Assembly: GCA_963698405.1 (NCBI GenBank)
Contig: CAVOQT010000009.1
Location: forward strand, 1 to 64,000
DNA length: 64,000 nt
From: SHZI01 sp963698405
Lineage (GTDB): Bacteria > Pseudomonadota > Gammaproteobacteria > Steroidobacterales > GCA-2729495
Reading direction: 5' to 3'
The translations under genes were made by a program, and so were the position numbers. Shown here one piece after another: positions 43,275-52,084 of this stretch; the stretch's first letter is position 1, and each line of letters begins with the position of its first letter. Under the pieces are notes generated by a model. The model did no database searches and was not told where the DNA came from. It saw only the letters and a list, made by a program, of their open reading frames with translations.

Positions 43275-44661
43275 TCACCCGGCGGTACGCCTCGCCGCTG
43301 AGCGCAGCGACCGTTGGTCGCGCAGACTGGCATGGCAGCGCAGCTGTGCACACGAACCCCGCGTGATCGTTGAGGGCAAGCTTGCCCGGGTCGCCGGCCT
43401 GACACTTGAAGCGGTAGGCTGCGAGGCCGCACTGGGTGCCCGCTGCCAGATCGAGGGCAACGGCGGCAATTCGGTTGAAGCAGAAGTGGTCGGCTTTTCC
43501 GGTGATCGCCTGTTCCTGATGCCGACCACCACGATGGCCGGAATCATGCCGAACGCCAGGGTGATTCCGCGTCATACGGTCGCACAGGTCGGCGTGGGCG
43601 ATGCCCTGCTCGGCCGCGTCATCGATGGTGCCGGCAATCCGCTCGACGGGCGCGGCCCGCTGCAGTACACAGGACACACCCGGCTCGAAGCCGACCCGGT
43701 CAATCCGCTGGCACGGCAACCCATTCATCAGCCGCTGGACGTCGGTGTACGCTCCATCAACGCCCTGTTCAGCGTCGGCCGCGGCCAGCGACTCGGCCTG
43801 TTTGCCGGCAGCGGTGTGGGCAAGAGCACTTTGCTCGGCATGATGACGCGCTTCACGCGTGCCGATGTGATCGTCGTCGGGCTGATCGGCGAACGCGGTC
43901 GTGAGGTCAAGGAATTCGTCGAAGACAATCTCGGCGCAGCGGGTTTGGCCCGTTCGGTGGTCGTTGCAACGCCGGCTGACTGCTCGCCGCTGCTCCGCCT
44001 GCACGGCGCGTGGCGGGCAACTGCCATTGCTGAACACTTTCGCGCGCGTGGCTTGCATGTACTGCTGCTGATGGACTCGCTGACCCGCTTTGCCCAGGCC
44101 CAGCGCGAGATCGGACTCGCCATCGGTGAGCCACCCGCCACCAAGGGCTATCCGCCCTCGGTCTTCGGTCGCCTGCCACAACTGGTGGAACGGGCCGGAA
44201 CCGGCGCCGAAGGCAGCGGTTCAATCACCGCCTTCTACACCGTACTCGCCGAAGGCGATGACGAGAACGATCCGATCGTGGATGCATCACGCGCGATTCT
44301 CGACGGACATATCATGCTGTCGCGGGACATGGCCGAAAGCGGCATCTACCCGCCGATCAACATCGAGTCATCGATCAGCCGCTCGATGACCCGCATCACC
44401 TCGCCACAACATCTCGGTGCTGCGCAGAAATTTCGCGAAATCGTTGCCTGCTATATGCGTAACCGGGATCTGATTACCGTCGGCGCCTATCGTGCCGGTG
44501 CAGACCCGCAACTCGACCGTGCCGTCAGGCTGTGGCCACGCATCGAGGCCTTTCTGCGCCAGTCCACCCAGGCCTCAGTCAGCTTCGAGGAAAGCATCGC
44601 GCAGCTGGAAACGCTGCTGCACAGTGATCCCACTGACGCAGCCAGTCGTGTACACGGCTGA
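43258..44661 (+). CDS. fliI: Flagellar type III export ATPase FliI
   Basis: A 467-residue F1-beta-like ATPase energising flagellar export. Walker A is GSGVGKST (K189 at 43822). Further motifs are VVVGLIGERGREVKEF, the Walker B-like LLLMDSLTRFAQAQREIGLAIGEPPATKGYPPSVF, and the GSGSITAFYTVLAEGDD stretch. A GTG at 43258 is used with GGAG 7 bases upstream; the neighbouring ATG at 43264 is an alternative. It overlaps the end of fliH, and fliJ follows after 22 bases. Confidence 0.95.
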   Translation: MPMLANHPAVRLAAERSDRWSRRLAWQRSCAHEPRVIVEGKLARVAGLTLEAVGCEAALGARCQIEGNGGNSVEAEVVGFSGDRLFLMPTTTMAGIMPNARVIPRHTVAQVGVGDALLGRVIDGAGNPLDGRGPLQYTGHTRLEADPVNPLARQPIHQPLDVGVRSINALFSVGRGQRLGLFAGSGVGKSTLLGMMTRFTRADVIVVGLIGERGREVKEFVEDNLGAAGLARSVVVATPADCSPLLRLHGAWRATAIAEHFRARGLHVLLLMDSLTRFAQAQREIGLAIGEPPATKGYPPSVFGRLPQLVERAGTGAEGSGSITAFYTVLAEGDDENDPIVDASRAILDGHIMLSRDMAESGIYPPINIESSISRSMTRITSPQHLGAAQKFREIVACYMRNRDLITVGAYRAGADPQLDRAVRLWPRIEAFLRQSTQASVSFEESIAQLETLLHSDPTDAASRVHG

Positions 44662-44683
44662 AATATCCTGAGGGTCCACCCGG

Positions 44684-45112
44684 ATGGCCAGACGCAACCG
44701 CATGCAGGTGCTGCAAAAACTCGCTGAGCACACCGAGGCGGAGGCCTCACGGCGTCTCGCCGAACGACTCAAGCTGCTCAATGCCGAGGAGCGCCGTCTG
44801 GAACAGATCCGGAACTATCTGGCCGACTACTCAGGCAATAGCCAGCCCAATCCGCCCGCCATGACGATCAGCGCATTGCGCAGCAATCGTGGTTTCATGG
44901 AACGACTGCGTAATGCAGCAGATGAGCAGCGCGGCAATGTCGAGACACAGCGACATCAGGCCGAACAACATGCAGCCCAATGGCGCGCTGCACGGGCCCG
45001 CAGTCTGGCGCTCGAACGTCTGGGCGACCGGATTGAACAACGCGAACAGCAACGGCAGGACCGCCTCGAACAACTACGGCTCGATGAGATCGCCAATCAG
45101 GGCAAAACGTGA
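44684..45112 (+). CDS. fliJ: Flagellar export protein FliJ
   Basis: A 142-residue, highly charged coiled-coil protein that fits in the centre of the FliI ring, like the gamma subunit of F1. The sequence is Glu/Arg/Gln-rich throughout, with EASRRLAERLKLLNAEERRLEQIRNYLADY in the first half. Position directly after fliI supports the name. Confidence 0.9.
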   Translation: MARRNRMQVLQKLAEHTEAEASRRLAERLKLLNAEERRLEQIRNYLADYSGNSQPNPPAMTISALRSNRGFMERLRNAADEQRGNVETQRHQAEQHAAQWRAARARSLALERLGDRIEQREQQRQDRLEQLRLDEIANQGKT

Positions 45113-45182
45113 ACCCGCTTCGATCGAGCTGGCACGGAGATTGCTTTAATCACTCAGACAACATGAAAAACACATATCAGCA

Positions 45183-46511
45183 GTGAGTGACCTGAGTCTC
45201 ATTACGGCTCCTCCGGCAGACGCGCAGGCGTTCGCGGCAAGTGCGCTGCGTCCACTGCCTGCGGCGCACGGAACGAGCTCAATTGCCCCGGCCCGGCCCG
45301 GCAACCCGGCAGCACCTGATACAGCTGGCGACAGCAGTGCAGAGCCTTTTGCCGCATTAATGATGGGGTTTCTGCAGAGCGCGCAGCCCGCCACAACGAT
45401 AGAATCAGCCTTCGCTGCAACAGCCGACACAGCCGCTGGCGAAGAACTGTTCAGTCCAGATTCGGGCCCGGATGGCAGCGCAGTGCAAACGACAGCAGGA
45501 CCTGGCCTACCGTCACCTGCAACAACGCATACCAGCTTCATCAGCGGCACGAGTCTGCCGACTGGCGGCAACAGTTTGCCGCCGGATATGCCGGAACTGT
45601 CTGCCGGCTCAACCGTTACTGCACACCCGGACGCCGAAGCTGGTGCGCGCGATACGCTGGCTGCCACCCGGATTTCACTGGCCGATATCGAAAGCAGCCG
45701 TGAGCTGAACATGACGGCGATGCCACGCCCGGCACCGACGGATATAGAGAACTACACCAGGCGCTTTACAGTCGCCGCAGCTGCTCCAGGCTTGTCAGTC
45801 ACCAGTTCTGCAACTGACAGTACATCCGATCTGCTGCCCGGCGCCGAAGCCGGCGGCAGTCTGCTGCAACCGGCCGGGCTGACCGCCAGCGACCTGTCCC
45901 GCCTGGTGCAGAACCTGTCACAGGCCGGGGGCCGCGAGCCGTTTTCCGCCGCATTCAGCACTGAAGGCACAGGCATGAGTACCCTGTTCAGCGAAACCAG
46001 CCCGACCGCAGGCGGTGCGAAGAGTGCCGACAGCGGTCTCAGCAGTATGGTGCGCGGTGGACTGAGCGGGTTTCCGCCACTACAGCCGCTCGGCTCACCA
46101 CAGGCATGGACCGCCGGGCTGGGCGACCGCTTGCTGACACTTGCAGGCCCGGGCACGCACTCGGCACGCCTGAGGCTGCATCCCGAGAGCCTCGGCACCC
46201 TGGACATCGAAATCAAGGTTGCCGATAACACCGCTCAGGTGTGGTTCGGCGCACAGCACAGCCAGACTCGCGAAGCCATCGAAGCCTCACTGCCACAATT
46301 ACGCGAGATGTTTGCCGAACAGGGCATTCGACTGACGCAGGCCCAGGTGGATTCCGGTGCCGATCAACGTGCGCCCGATCAGCAGTCGGCATTCAACGAG
46401 CCGGACCATGACCGGAATGCATGGCGCAGACCATCCGTCAGCGCCAGCCTGTCTGATGCACTGGCACCCACCCGCCAAGCCACACATCGCCTGCTCGACG
46501 CCTGGGCCTGA
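45183..46511 (+). CDS. fliK: Flagellar hook-length control protein FliK
   Basis: A 442-residue FliK. The long N-terminal region is low-complexity, Ala/Thr/Ser/Pro-rich, as expected for a molecular ruler. The conserved C-terminal domain (about 300-395) holds LRLHPESLGTLDIEIKVADNTAQVWFGAQHSQTREAIEASLPQLREMFAEQG, which switches export specificity through FlhB. The GTG at 45183 has no strong ribosome site, so the exact start is uncertain. The gene is followed by a 174-base gap holding the fliL promoter. Confidence 0.88.
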   Translation: MSDLSLITAPPADAQAFAASALRPLPAAHGTSSIAPARPGNPAAPDTAGDSSAEPFAALMMGFLQSAQPATTIESAFAATADTAAGEELFSPDSGPDGSAVQTTAGPGLPSPATTHTSFISGTSLPTGGNSLPPDMPELSAGSTVTAHPDAEAGARDTLAATRISLADIESSRELNMTAMPRPAPTDIENYTRRFTVAAAAPGLSVTSSATDSTSDLLPGAEAGGSLLQPAGLTASDLSRLVQNLSQAGGREPFSAAFSTEGTGMSTLFSETSPTAGGAKSADSGLSSMVRGGLSGFPPLQPLGSPQAWTAGLGDRLLTLAGPGTHSARLRLHPESLGTLDIEIKVADNTAQVWFGAQHSQTREAIEASLPQLREMFAEQGIRLTQAQVDSGADQRAPDQQSAFNEPDHDRNAWRRPSVSASLSDALAPTRQATHRLLDAWA

Positions 46512-46634
46512 GCCCGGCAGTGCCAAACGCTTGACGAGCGCACAACGCTTCCGTCAAGACATTGACGCTCCAGACGGGCCACCGACTTCAGCTAATACAC
46601 TGTTTAATAAAGACTTATAACGAGCCTCTGCTGC

Positions 46635-46650
46635 TGGCACGGGTCTTGCT
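46635..46650 (+). promoter_or_regulatory. Sigma-54 promoter of the fliL operon
   Basis: TGGCACGGGTCTTGCT perfectly matches TGGCACG-N4-TTGC, 35 bases before the fliL ATG, within the fliK-fliL gap. An AT-rich stretch (about 46597-46620) lies upstream. It separates fliL-fliMNOPQR-flhBA from the fliE-fliK transcript. Confidence 0.88.
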
Positions 46651-46685
46651 TTGAGGTATCCGGGACTTATTACGGAACCGCACTC

Positions 46686-47243
46686 ATGGCAACTGAAGAA
46701 ACCCAGGCAGACCCTGCCGTCGAACCCATCGCACCCGCAAAGAGCAACAGCGGTCTGGTCAAGGCCATTGGCATCGGCGTTGGTCTGTTCCTGATGATGT
46801 TGATCACGCAGCTGGCCGCACCGATCCTCGGTTGCAAAATGCTGAACTCGATGACACCTAACTGCCCTGCTCCCGAGGTTGTCGTCGACAAAGAGGGCAA
46901 AGCCAAGGAAAAAATCAACAAAGCCCCACCGAAATATCTGGCCTTTGACCCACCGCTGGTTGCCAGTCTGGAGGACAAGGGTTCGATCCGTTTCCTGCAG
47001 GTCACCATAGAACTGATGGCCCGCGATGAAAAAATCATCACCAACATCGAAACCCATATGCCAGTGATCCGCAACAACCTGCTGATGCTGCTCGGCGGTC
47101 AGACAGTCAGCTCACTTACCAATCGCGAGGAAAAGGAAAAGCTGCGCAAGCAGGCGCTGGCTGAAGTGCAGAAGATCATGAAGGCCAATACCGGAGAAAC
47201 CGGTGTTGAGGATCTCTACTTCACGAGCTTTGTCGTTCAGTAA
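46686..47243 (+). CDS. fliL: Flagellar basal body-associated protein FliL
   Basis: A 185-residue single-pass membrane protein near the stators. Residues about 23-45 (AIGIGVGLFLMMLITQLAAPIL) form the membrane helix; the periplasmic part has PKYLAFDPPLVASLEDKGSIRFLQVTIELMARD and ends VEDLYFTSFVVQ, both typical of FliL. Two cysteines (GCKMLNSMTPNC) flank a short periplasmic loop, unusual but not diagnostic. Family length is normal. Confidence 0.93.
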   Translation: MATEETQADPAVEPIAPAKSNSGLVKAIGIGVGLFLMMLITQLAAPILGCKMLNSMTPNCPAPEVVVDKEGKAKEKINKAPPKYLAFDPPLVASLEDKGSIRFLQVTIELMARDEKIITNIETHMPVIRNNLLMLLGGQTVSSLTNREEKEKLRKQALAEVQKIMKANTGETGVEDLYFTSFVVQ

Positions 47244-47261
47244 CCGGTTCCCAGCTCGCAG

Positions 47262-48248
47262 ATGAACACCAAAGAAATCATTTCAGAAGACGAAGCCCAG
47301 GCCCTGCGCGAAGGTGCGGGCAACGTCGATCCGCAGGGGCCTGTGCCTGATGGCCATGTACTGGATCTGCATGCCGACCACTGGGAACGCATCGTTGCCG
47401 ACCGTGCACCGGCACTCGATGCGATTTCCGAGCAACTGGGCGGCCTGCTGAAGATCACGGCACGCCGGTTCTTCCGCCGCCCCGTCGATATCACACCGCG
47501 CGGCTGGCGCGAAGAGCGCTGGGGCGCCTATGCCCGGCGGCTGCCAGTGCCTACCAGTCTCAACGTACTGGAAATACGCACGCAGAAACTCAAGGGCATG
47601 ATCACGCTGGACGCTGACTTCGTCTTCACGCTGACCGATATCTTCTTCGGCGGCGATGGCAAGAGCACACGCGCCGACGGTACACCGGACTTCACCCCGA
47701 TGGAGATCCGCCTGGTACGCAAGTTTGTCACCGCCATCATCAAGGACATGCAAGCGGCCTGGAAGCCCTATCTTGCAGTGGATATCCAGCTTGGCAATTC
47801 CGAGATCAGCCCGGTGTTTGCGGCAATCGCGCCGAACTCGGAATCGGTCTGCATTACCGGATTTGAACTCATGCTGGGCGGTCAGGAACTGAAGTTCGAT
47901 CTCATTCTGCCGCAGGTCTTCATCGACCCCCTGCGCAAACTGCGCAACCCCGGGCAGCCAAATCAGGGCGAGGCAGACTCGCAACGCTGGGAAGCCCGGC
48001 TCAAGACCGATGTACAGGATGCGGCGGTTTCGCTGCGCGCTGTGCTCAATGGAACCCAGGTGGTGCTGCGCGACATCAGTCAGGCGCAACCCGGCGACAT
48101 CATCGCCATCGATGCGCCTACAACCGTAACGCTTTATGCCGGTGACAACGCACTGCTTGAAGGCACCCTGGGTGCCTGCCAGGGACGCCATGCCGTGCGT
48201 ATCACCAAGCCAGCCAATCGCATCGCAGTAGGAGAGAAATATGGATGA
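47262..48248 (+). CDS. fliM: Flagellar motor switch protein FliM
   Basis: A 328-residue C-ring switch protein. The middle domain is intact, with GMITLDADFVFTLTDIFFGGDGKS (GGxxG motif) and TPMEIRLVRKFVTAIIKDMQAAW; the C-terminal FliN-like domain holds QPGDIIAIDAPTTVTLYAGDN. The N-terminus reads IISEDEAQALREG where CheY-responsive FliMs have LSQ(D/A)EIDALL-G; the Ile-Asp-Ala-Leu-Leu core is degenerate. This fits the absence of che genes around it. It overlaps fliN by eight bases. Confidence 0.95.
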   Translation: MNTKEIISEDEAQALREGAGNVDPQGPVPDGHVLDLHADHWERIVADRAPALDAISEQLGGLLKITARRFFRRPVDITPRGWREERWGAYARRLPVPTSLNVLEIRTQKLKGMITLDADFVFTLTDIFFGGDGKSTRADGTPDFTPMEIRLVRKFVTAIIKDMQAAWKPYLAVDIQLGNSEISPVFAAIAPNSESVCITGFELMLGGQELKFDLILPQVFIDPLRKLRNPGQPNQGEADSQRWEARLKTDVQDAAVSLRAVLNGTQVVLRDISQAQPGDIIAIDAPTTVTLYAGDNALLEGTLGACQGRHAVRITKPANRIAVGEKYG

Positions 48249-48618
48249 GGCGAAAACATCTGACAGCGCCGTTGCCGCACCGGCAACGCCACAGCCCTTT
48301 CAGGCCCCGGCACTGGACGGATCGGCGGCTGCCGCAACCGGAGCGGGCAATGATGTGCGCCCGAATATCGATGTGATTCTCGATGTTCCGGTCACCCTGT
48401 CGCTGGAGGTCGGACGCGCGCAGATGAGCGTCGGCCGTCTGCTGCGGCTTTCACAGGGCTCGGTCGTCGAACTGGACCGCAGCGCTGGTGAACCACTTGA
48501 CGTTCTGGTCAACGGCACCCTTGTGGCGCATGGCGAGATCGTGATCGTCAACGACAAATTCGGCATCCGTCTGACCGATGTGGTGCCACCCGGAAAACGG
48601 GTCGGAACATCCGGCTGA
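48241..48618 (+). CDS. fliN: Flagellar motor switch protein FliN
   Basis: A 125-residue C-ring protein. A variable Ala/Pro/Thr-rich N-terminus (1-45) precedes the SpoA domain: NIDVILDVPVTLSLEVGRAQMSVGRLLRLSQGSVVELDRSAGEPLDVLVNGTLVAHGEIVIVNDKFGIRLTDV is fully canonical, split here only for reading. Its ATG lies inside the end of fliM. Followed nine bases later by fliO. Confidence 0.95.
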   Translation: MDEAKTSDSAVAAPATPQPFQAPALDGSAAAATGAGNDVRPNIDVILDVPVTLSLEVGRAQMSVGRLLRLSQGSVVELDRSAGEPLDVLVNGTLVAHGEIVIVNDKFGIRLTDVVPPGKRVGTSG

Positions 48619-48627
48619 GCATCACCA

Positions 48628-49053
48628 ATGCAGACCCTGAACAAATCTCGCCAGACGATCAGCACACTGTTGTGCCTCATCGCCTGCAGTTGCCTGTCGG
48701 CAATGCCGGCCCTGGCCGACACGCCGGCCACCGGCGTGGCTACCGGTGGCCTCGCCGCAGGCGATATCGCCTCTGCAACGCTGCGCATGGTGGCCGGACT
48801 GGCGATAGTCCTCGCCCTGCTCGGCGCAACTGCCTGGGTATCGCGTCGCTTTCGCACCGGCAGCGGTGCGCGCAGCGGCCTCATCGAAATCATCACCGGT
48901 CTGTCGCTTGGCAACCGTGAGCGCGTGGTACTGCTGAAGGTTGGCGGTGATCAGGTGCTGATTGGCATCAGTCCCTCCGGCTTGCGCACGCTGCATGTCA
49001 TCGGCCAGGCACCAAACGAACAATTCTCCAACTTCATGGAAAACAAGTCATGA
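48628..49053 (+). CDS. fliO: Flagellar biosynthetic protein FliO
   Basis: A 141-residue membrane protein that assists FliP ring assembly. An N-terminal hydrophobic segment resembles a signal peptide (LLCLIACSCLSAMPALA). The main membrane helix MVAGLAIVLALLGATAWVSRRF is followed by a cytoplasmic domain with IEIITGLSLGNRERVVLLKVGGDQVLIGISPSGLRTLHVI, typical of FliO. Four-base ATGA overlap with fliP. Confidence 0.9.
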   Translation: MQTLNKSRQTISTLLCLIACSCLSAMPALADTPATGVATGGLAAGDIASATLRMVAGLAIVLALLGATAWVSRRFRTGSGARSGLIEIITGLSLGNRERVVLLKVGGDQVLIGISPSGLRTLHVIGQAPNEQFSNFMENKS

Positions 49054-49817
49054 GCCCCGCCACGCCGGTCACCGCACAGCGTGCGGTATTGCTCGCCGCA
49101 CTGCTGCTGGTTCCTGTGCTCGCCATCTCGGCGCCAGTGATTCCGGCACTCTCGCTGATCGACAGCAGCGATGGTGGCAAGACCTGGTCGGTCAGCATCC
49201 AGATCCTGATGATGATGACAGCGCTGACGCTGCTGCCTTCCCTGCTGCTCGCCGCCACATCATTCACCCGCATCGTGATCGTGCTGGCCATCCTGCGCCA
49301 GGCACTCGGCATGCCGCAGACGCCGCCCAACCAGATTCTGGTCGGACTGGCGCTGTTCCTGACCTATTTCGTGATGGCTCCGGTCATCGACCGCATCAAC
49401 GAAGACGCACTGCAGCCCTACATGGCCGGCACGCTGGAAATGAGTGCAGCGGCCGACAAGGCCCAGGCACCGCTGCGCGAATTCATGCTCAGTCAGACCC
49501 GTGAACCGGACCTGCAGCTGTTTGCCGGACTGTCCGGGCGCGAAGGCTTTGCGAGTCCGGCCGAGGTCCCGCTGTCGGTACTGCTGCCGAGCTTCATGAC
49601 CAGCGAACTCAAGACCGCATTCCAGATCGGCTTTCTGACCTTCATTCCGTTTCTGATCATCGATCTGGTCGTATCGAGCGTGCTGATGTCGATGGGCATG
49701 ATGATGCTCTCACCGATGCTCATCTCGCTGCCTTTCAAAATCATGCTGTTCGTCCTGGTGGACGGCTGGGCGCTCATCATCGGCACCCTCGCCAGCAGCT
49801 TTGCACCACACGTTTGA
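49050..49817 (+). CDS. fliP: Flagellar biosynthetic protein FliP
   Basis: A 255-residue core export-gate component. It has a cleavable signal peptide (LLAALLLVPVLAISAP) as in gammaproteobacterial FliP, then ALTLLPSLLLAATSFTRIVIVLAILRQALGMPQTPPNQILVGLALFLTYFVM-type segments, LPSFMTSELKTAFQIGFLTFIPFLIIDLVVSSVLMSMGMMMLSP and the C-terminal helix LFVLVDGWALIIGTLA. Coupled to fliO by a four-base overlap. Confidence 0.96.
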   Translation: MSPATPVTAQRAVLLAALLLVPVLAISAPVIPALSLIDSSDGGKTWSVSIQILMMMTALTLLPSLLLAATSFTRIVIVLAILRQALGMPQTPPNQILVGLALFLTYFVMAPVIDRINEDALQPYMAGTLEMSAAADKAQAPLREFMLSQTREPDLQLFAGLSGREGFASPAEVPLSVLLPSFMTSELKTAFQIGFLTFIPFLIIDLVVSSVLMSMGMMMLSPMLISLPFKIMLFVLVDGWALIIGTLASSFAPHV

Positions 49818-49828
49818 GGTTTACCGGA

Positions 49829-50098
49829 ATGACGCCAGAAACCGTACTGACTATCGCCAGAGAGTCATTGACCGTGACCACCCTGCTGGCGGCACCGCTG
49901 CTGCTGGTGACGCTGGTCACCGGTGTGATGGTCGGCATCCTGCAGGCCGCCACACAGATCAATGAAATGACCCTGTCATTCATTCCGAAGCTGCTGGCAT
50001 TGATGCTGACACTGCTGATCGTCGGTCCGTGGATGCTGCAGCTGATCACCAGCTACACGCGAACCCTGTTCACCAGCATCCCGTCCATGCTTGGCTGA
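49829..50098 (+). CDS. fliQ: Flagellar biosynthetic protein FliQ
   Basis: An 89-residue two-helix export-gate protein: MTPETVLTIARESLTVTTLLAAPLLLVTLVTGVMVGILQAATQINEMTLSFIPKLLAL in segments, with the conserved QAATQINE motif. The ATG at 49829 gives the standard FliQ N-terminus; an in-frame codon at 49814 would add five residues. It lies between fliP and fliR. Confidence 0.94.
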   Translation: MTPETVLTIARESLTVTTLLAAPLLLVTLVTGVMVGILQAATQINEMTLSFIPKLLALMLTLLIVGPWMLQLITSYTRTLFTSIPSMLG

Positions 50099-50109
50099 GA
50101 TCGGCCAGC

Positions 50110-50877
50110 ATGTTCACCACCATACAAATTGCCGACACCCTGCTCGGTGTGCTGTGGACCGTCATGCGGGTCGGTGGCGTGGTGATGCTCGCACCCCTGC
50201 TCGGCGCCATGTATGTACCGCGCCGTATCCGCCTGGCCATGGCGCTCGTACTGGCCATGACCATGCTGCCGATAGCCGGAGCCATGCCGGCCATCCAGCC
50301 GCTGAGCCCGAACGGGATAATTGCAATCACCCAGGAACTGATCGTCGGTCTGGCAATCGGCTTCGTGCTGCGCCTGGCTACCGAGGCTGCACTGCTCGCC
50401 GGCCAGCTGATCTCCACCGGCATGGGGCTGTCCTTCGCCACGGTGGTCGACCCGCAGAACGGCGGCATGCCGCTGCTCGGTCGCTTCTACATCGTGGTGT
50501 CCTCGCTGGTACTGCTGGCGACCAATGCTCACCTCTCGCTGATCGCCCTGCTGGCGCAGAGTTTCCAGGTCGTGCCGATCGGCTCCGGCGGCCTGGGACC
50601 GACCGATGCGCGTCTGATCGTGGAATTCGCCGGCCTGATGTTTGCCGGTGCGATTCAGCTGGCCCTGCCGTCGGTAGTCGCCATCCTGATGGTCAATGTG
50701 GCTTTCGGCGTGATCAGCCGTGCCGCTCCCACGCTCAACCTGTTTGCGGTGGGCTTCCCGATCACGATCCTGCTCGGCCTCGCCATCCTGGTCATGTCAC
50801 TGCAGACCCAGGGACCAGTCTGGCTGGAACACATGACTGAAGGCTTCACGCTGCTGACCGGCATGCTGGGGAGCTGA
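50110..50877 (+). CDS. fliR: Flagellar biosynthetic protein FliR
   Basis: A 255-residue polytopic gate protein. About six hydrophobic segments; the conserved stretch LRLATEAALLAGQLISTGMGLSFATVVDPQNG and NLFAVGFPITILLGLAIL are typical. ATG 50110 gives the family N-terminus (MFTTIQIADTLLGVLWTVMRVGGVVMLAP); in-frame sequence further upstream overlaps fliQ and is not FliR-like. Confidence 0.94.
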   Translation: MFTTIQIADTLLGVLWTVMRVGGVVMLAPLLGAMYVPRRIRLAMALVLAMTMLPIAGAMPAIQPLSPNGIIAITQELIVGLAIGFVLRLATEAALLAGQLISTGMGLSFATVVDPQNGGMPLLGRFYIVVSSLVLLATNAHLSLIALLAQSFQVVPIGSGGLGPTDARLIVEFAGLMFAGAIQLALPSVVAILMVNVAFGVISRAAPTLNLFAVGFPITILLGLAILVMSLQTQGPVWLEHMTEGFTLLTGMLGS

Positions 50878-50882
50878 GCACT

Positions 50883-52046
50883 GTGGCCGACGATAACCAG
50901 ACACCGCAGGAAGACCGCACCGAACAAGCCACATCGAAACGCCTGGACGATGCGCGGCGCAAGGGCCAGATCCCGCGCTCGCGCGAACTGAACATGGCGG
51001 TGGTGCTGGTTACCGCCTGCATAGCGCTCTACTCGGACCAGACCGGCATCGCCGCCAGCGCCCGTGAACTCATGACCAATGCGCTGCGCTTCGACCGCAC
51101 GGCACTTGCCGATCCTGGCTACATGACTACCGCTCTGACTGATGCAGTATTCACCGCACTGCGCATGTGCTCACCATTGTTCGCTGCGCTGGCTGCCGCC
51201 GCAGTGCTCGGCGCGGTGGCCATCGGCGGCTTCGTATTCAGCACCGAGCCAGTTTCCTTCAAGCTTGAGCGCCTGAACCCGATCGCCGGAATCGGCCGGA
51301 TGTTCAGCGCAAACAGCCTGGTGGAGGTGCTCAAGGCGCTGGCCAAGGCCGCAGTCATTATCGGTTTTATCGTCGCACTGCTGATGAGCAGCACAGACTC
51401 TCTGCTGGGGCTTAGCGGCCGGCCGATCAATTCAGCGATGGCCGAAGCGACATGGTTATCACTGCTCGCACTCGCGGTATCCAGCGCCGCACTCCTGCTG
51501 ATCGCTGCAGTCGATGCACCATGGCAACTGTGGAGCCATGCACAGCGGATGAAAATGACCCGCAAGGAGATCGAGGATGAAGCCAAGGAATCTGATGGCC
51601 GCCCTGAAGTTCGCAGCCGCATTCGCGCGCTGCAACAGGAAACGGCACGTCGGCGCATGCTGGCCGACGTCGCAAAGGCCGATGTGGTCATTACCAACCC
51701 GACCCACTTTGCCGTTGCCCTGCGCTATGACGACCAGCGCATGCGTGCCCCTGTCGTACTCGCCAAGGGAGCTGACCTGACCGCTGCACGAATCCGTGAG
51801 GTCGCAACCGGACACAAGGTGGCTCTGTTCGAGTCACCGCTGCTGGCGCGTGCCCTGTACTGGAGCACCGATATCGGCCAGGAAATTCCGGCCCCGCTGT
51901 ATCTCGCGGTGGCCCAGGTGTTGACCTATGTCTACCGCCTGCGCAACGCACACACGCTCGGCGGCGCCTGGCCGGAGAAGCCGGTGCTTGACGTCGATCC
52001 GCAACTGGCCAGCGGCCCACAGCAGCGACGACGCCGGCGTCGATAG
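50883..52046 (+). CDS. flhB: Flagellar biosynthesis protein FlhB
   Basis: A 387-residue export-gate switch. Starts at GTG 50883 with DNQTPQEDRTEQATSKRLDDARRKGQI, the typical cytoplasmic lead. Four membrane segments follow (about 35-215), then the cytoplasmic domain with the self-cleaving N272-P-T-H275 site (ITNPTHFAVALRYDD) that switches specificity with FliK. The C-terminal tail is Arg-rich and somewhat extended beyond LAQVLTYVYRL. Intact. Confidence 0.96.
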   Translation: MADDNQTPQEDRTEQATSKRLDDARRKGQIPRSRELNMAVVLVTACIALYSDQTGIAASARELMTNALRFDRTALADPGYMTTALTDAVFTALRMCSPLFAALAAAAVLGAVAIGGFVFSTEPVSFKLERLNPIAGIGRMFSANSLVEVLKALAKAAVIIGFIVALLMSSTDSLLGLSGRPINSAMAEATWLSLLALAVSSAALLLIAAVDAPWQLWSHAQRMKMTRKEIEDEAKESDGRPEVRSRIRALQQETARRRMLADVAKADVVITNPTHFAVALRYDDQRMRAPVVLAKGADLTAARIREVATGHKVALFESPLLARALYWSTDIGQEIPAPLYLAVAQVLTYVYRLRNAHTLGGAWPEKPVLDVDPQLASGPQQRRRRRR

Positions 52047-52084
52047 ACGATAACTACTTAACACTTCCACAGCGGAATATTTAG

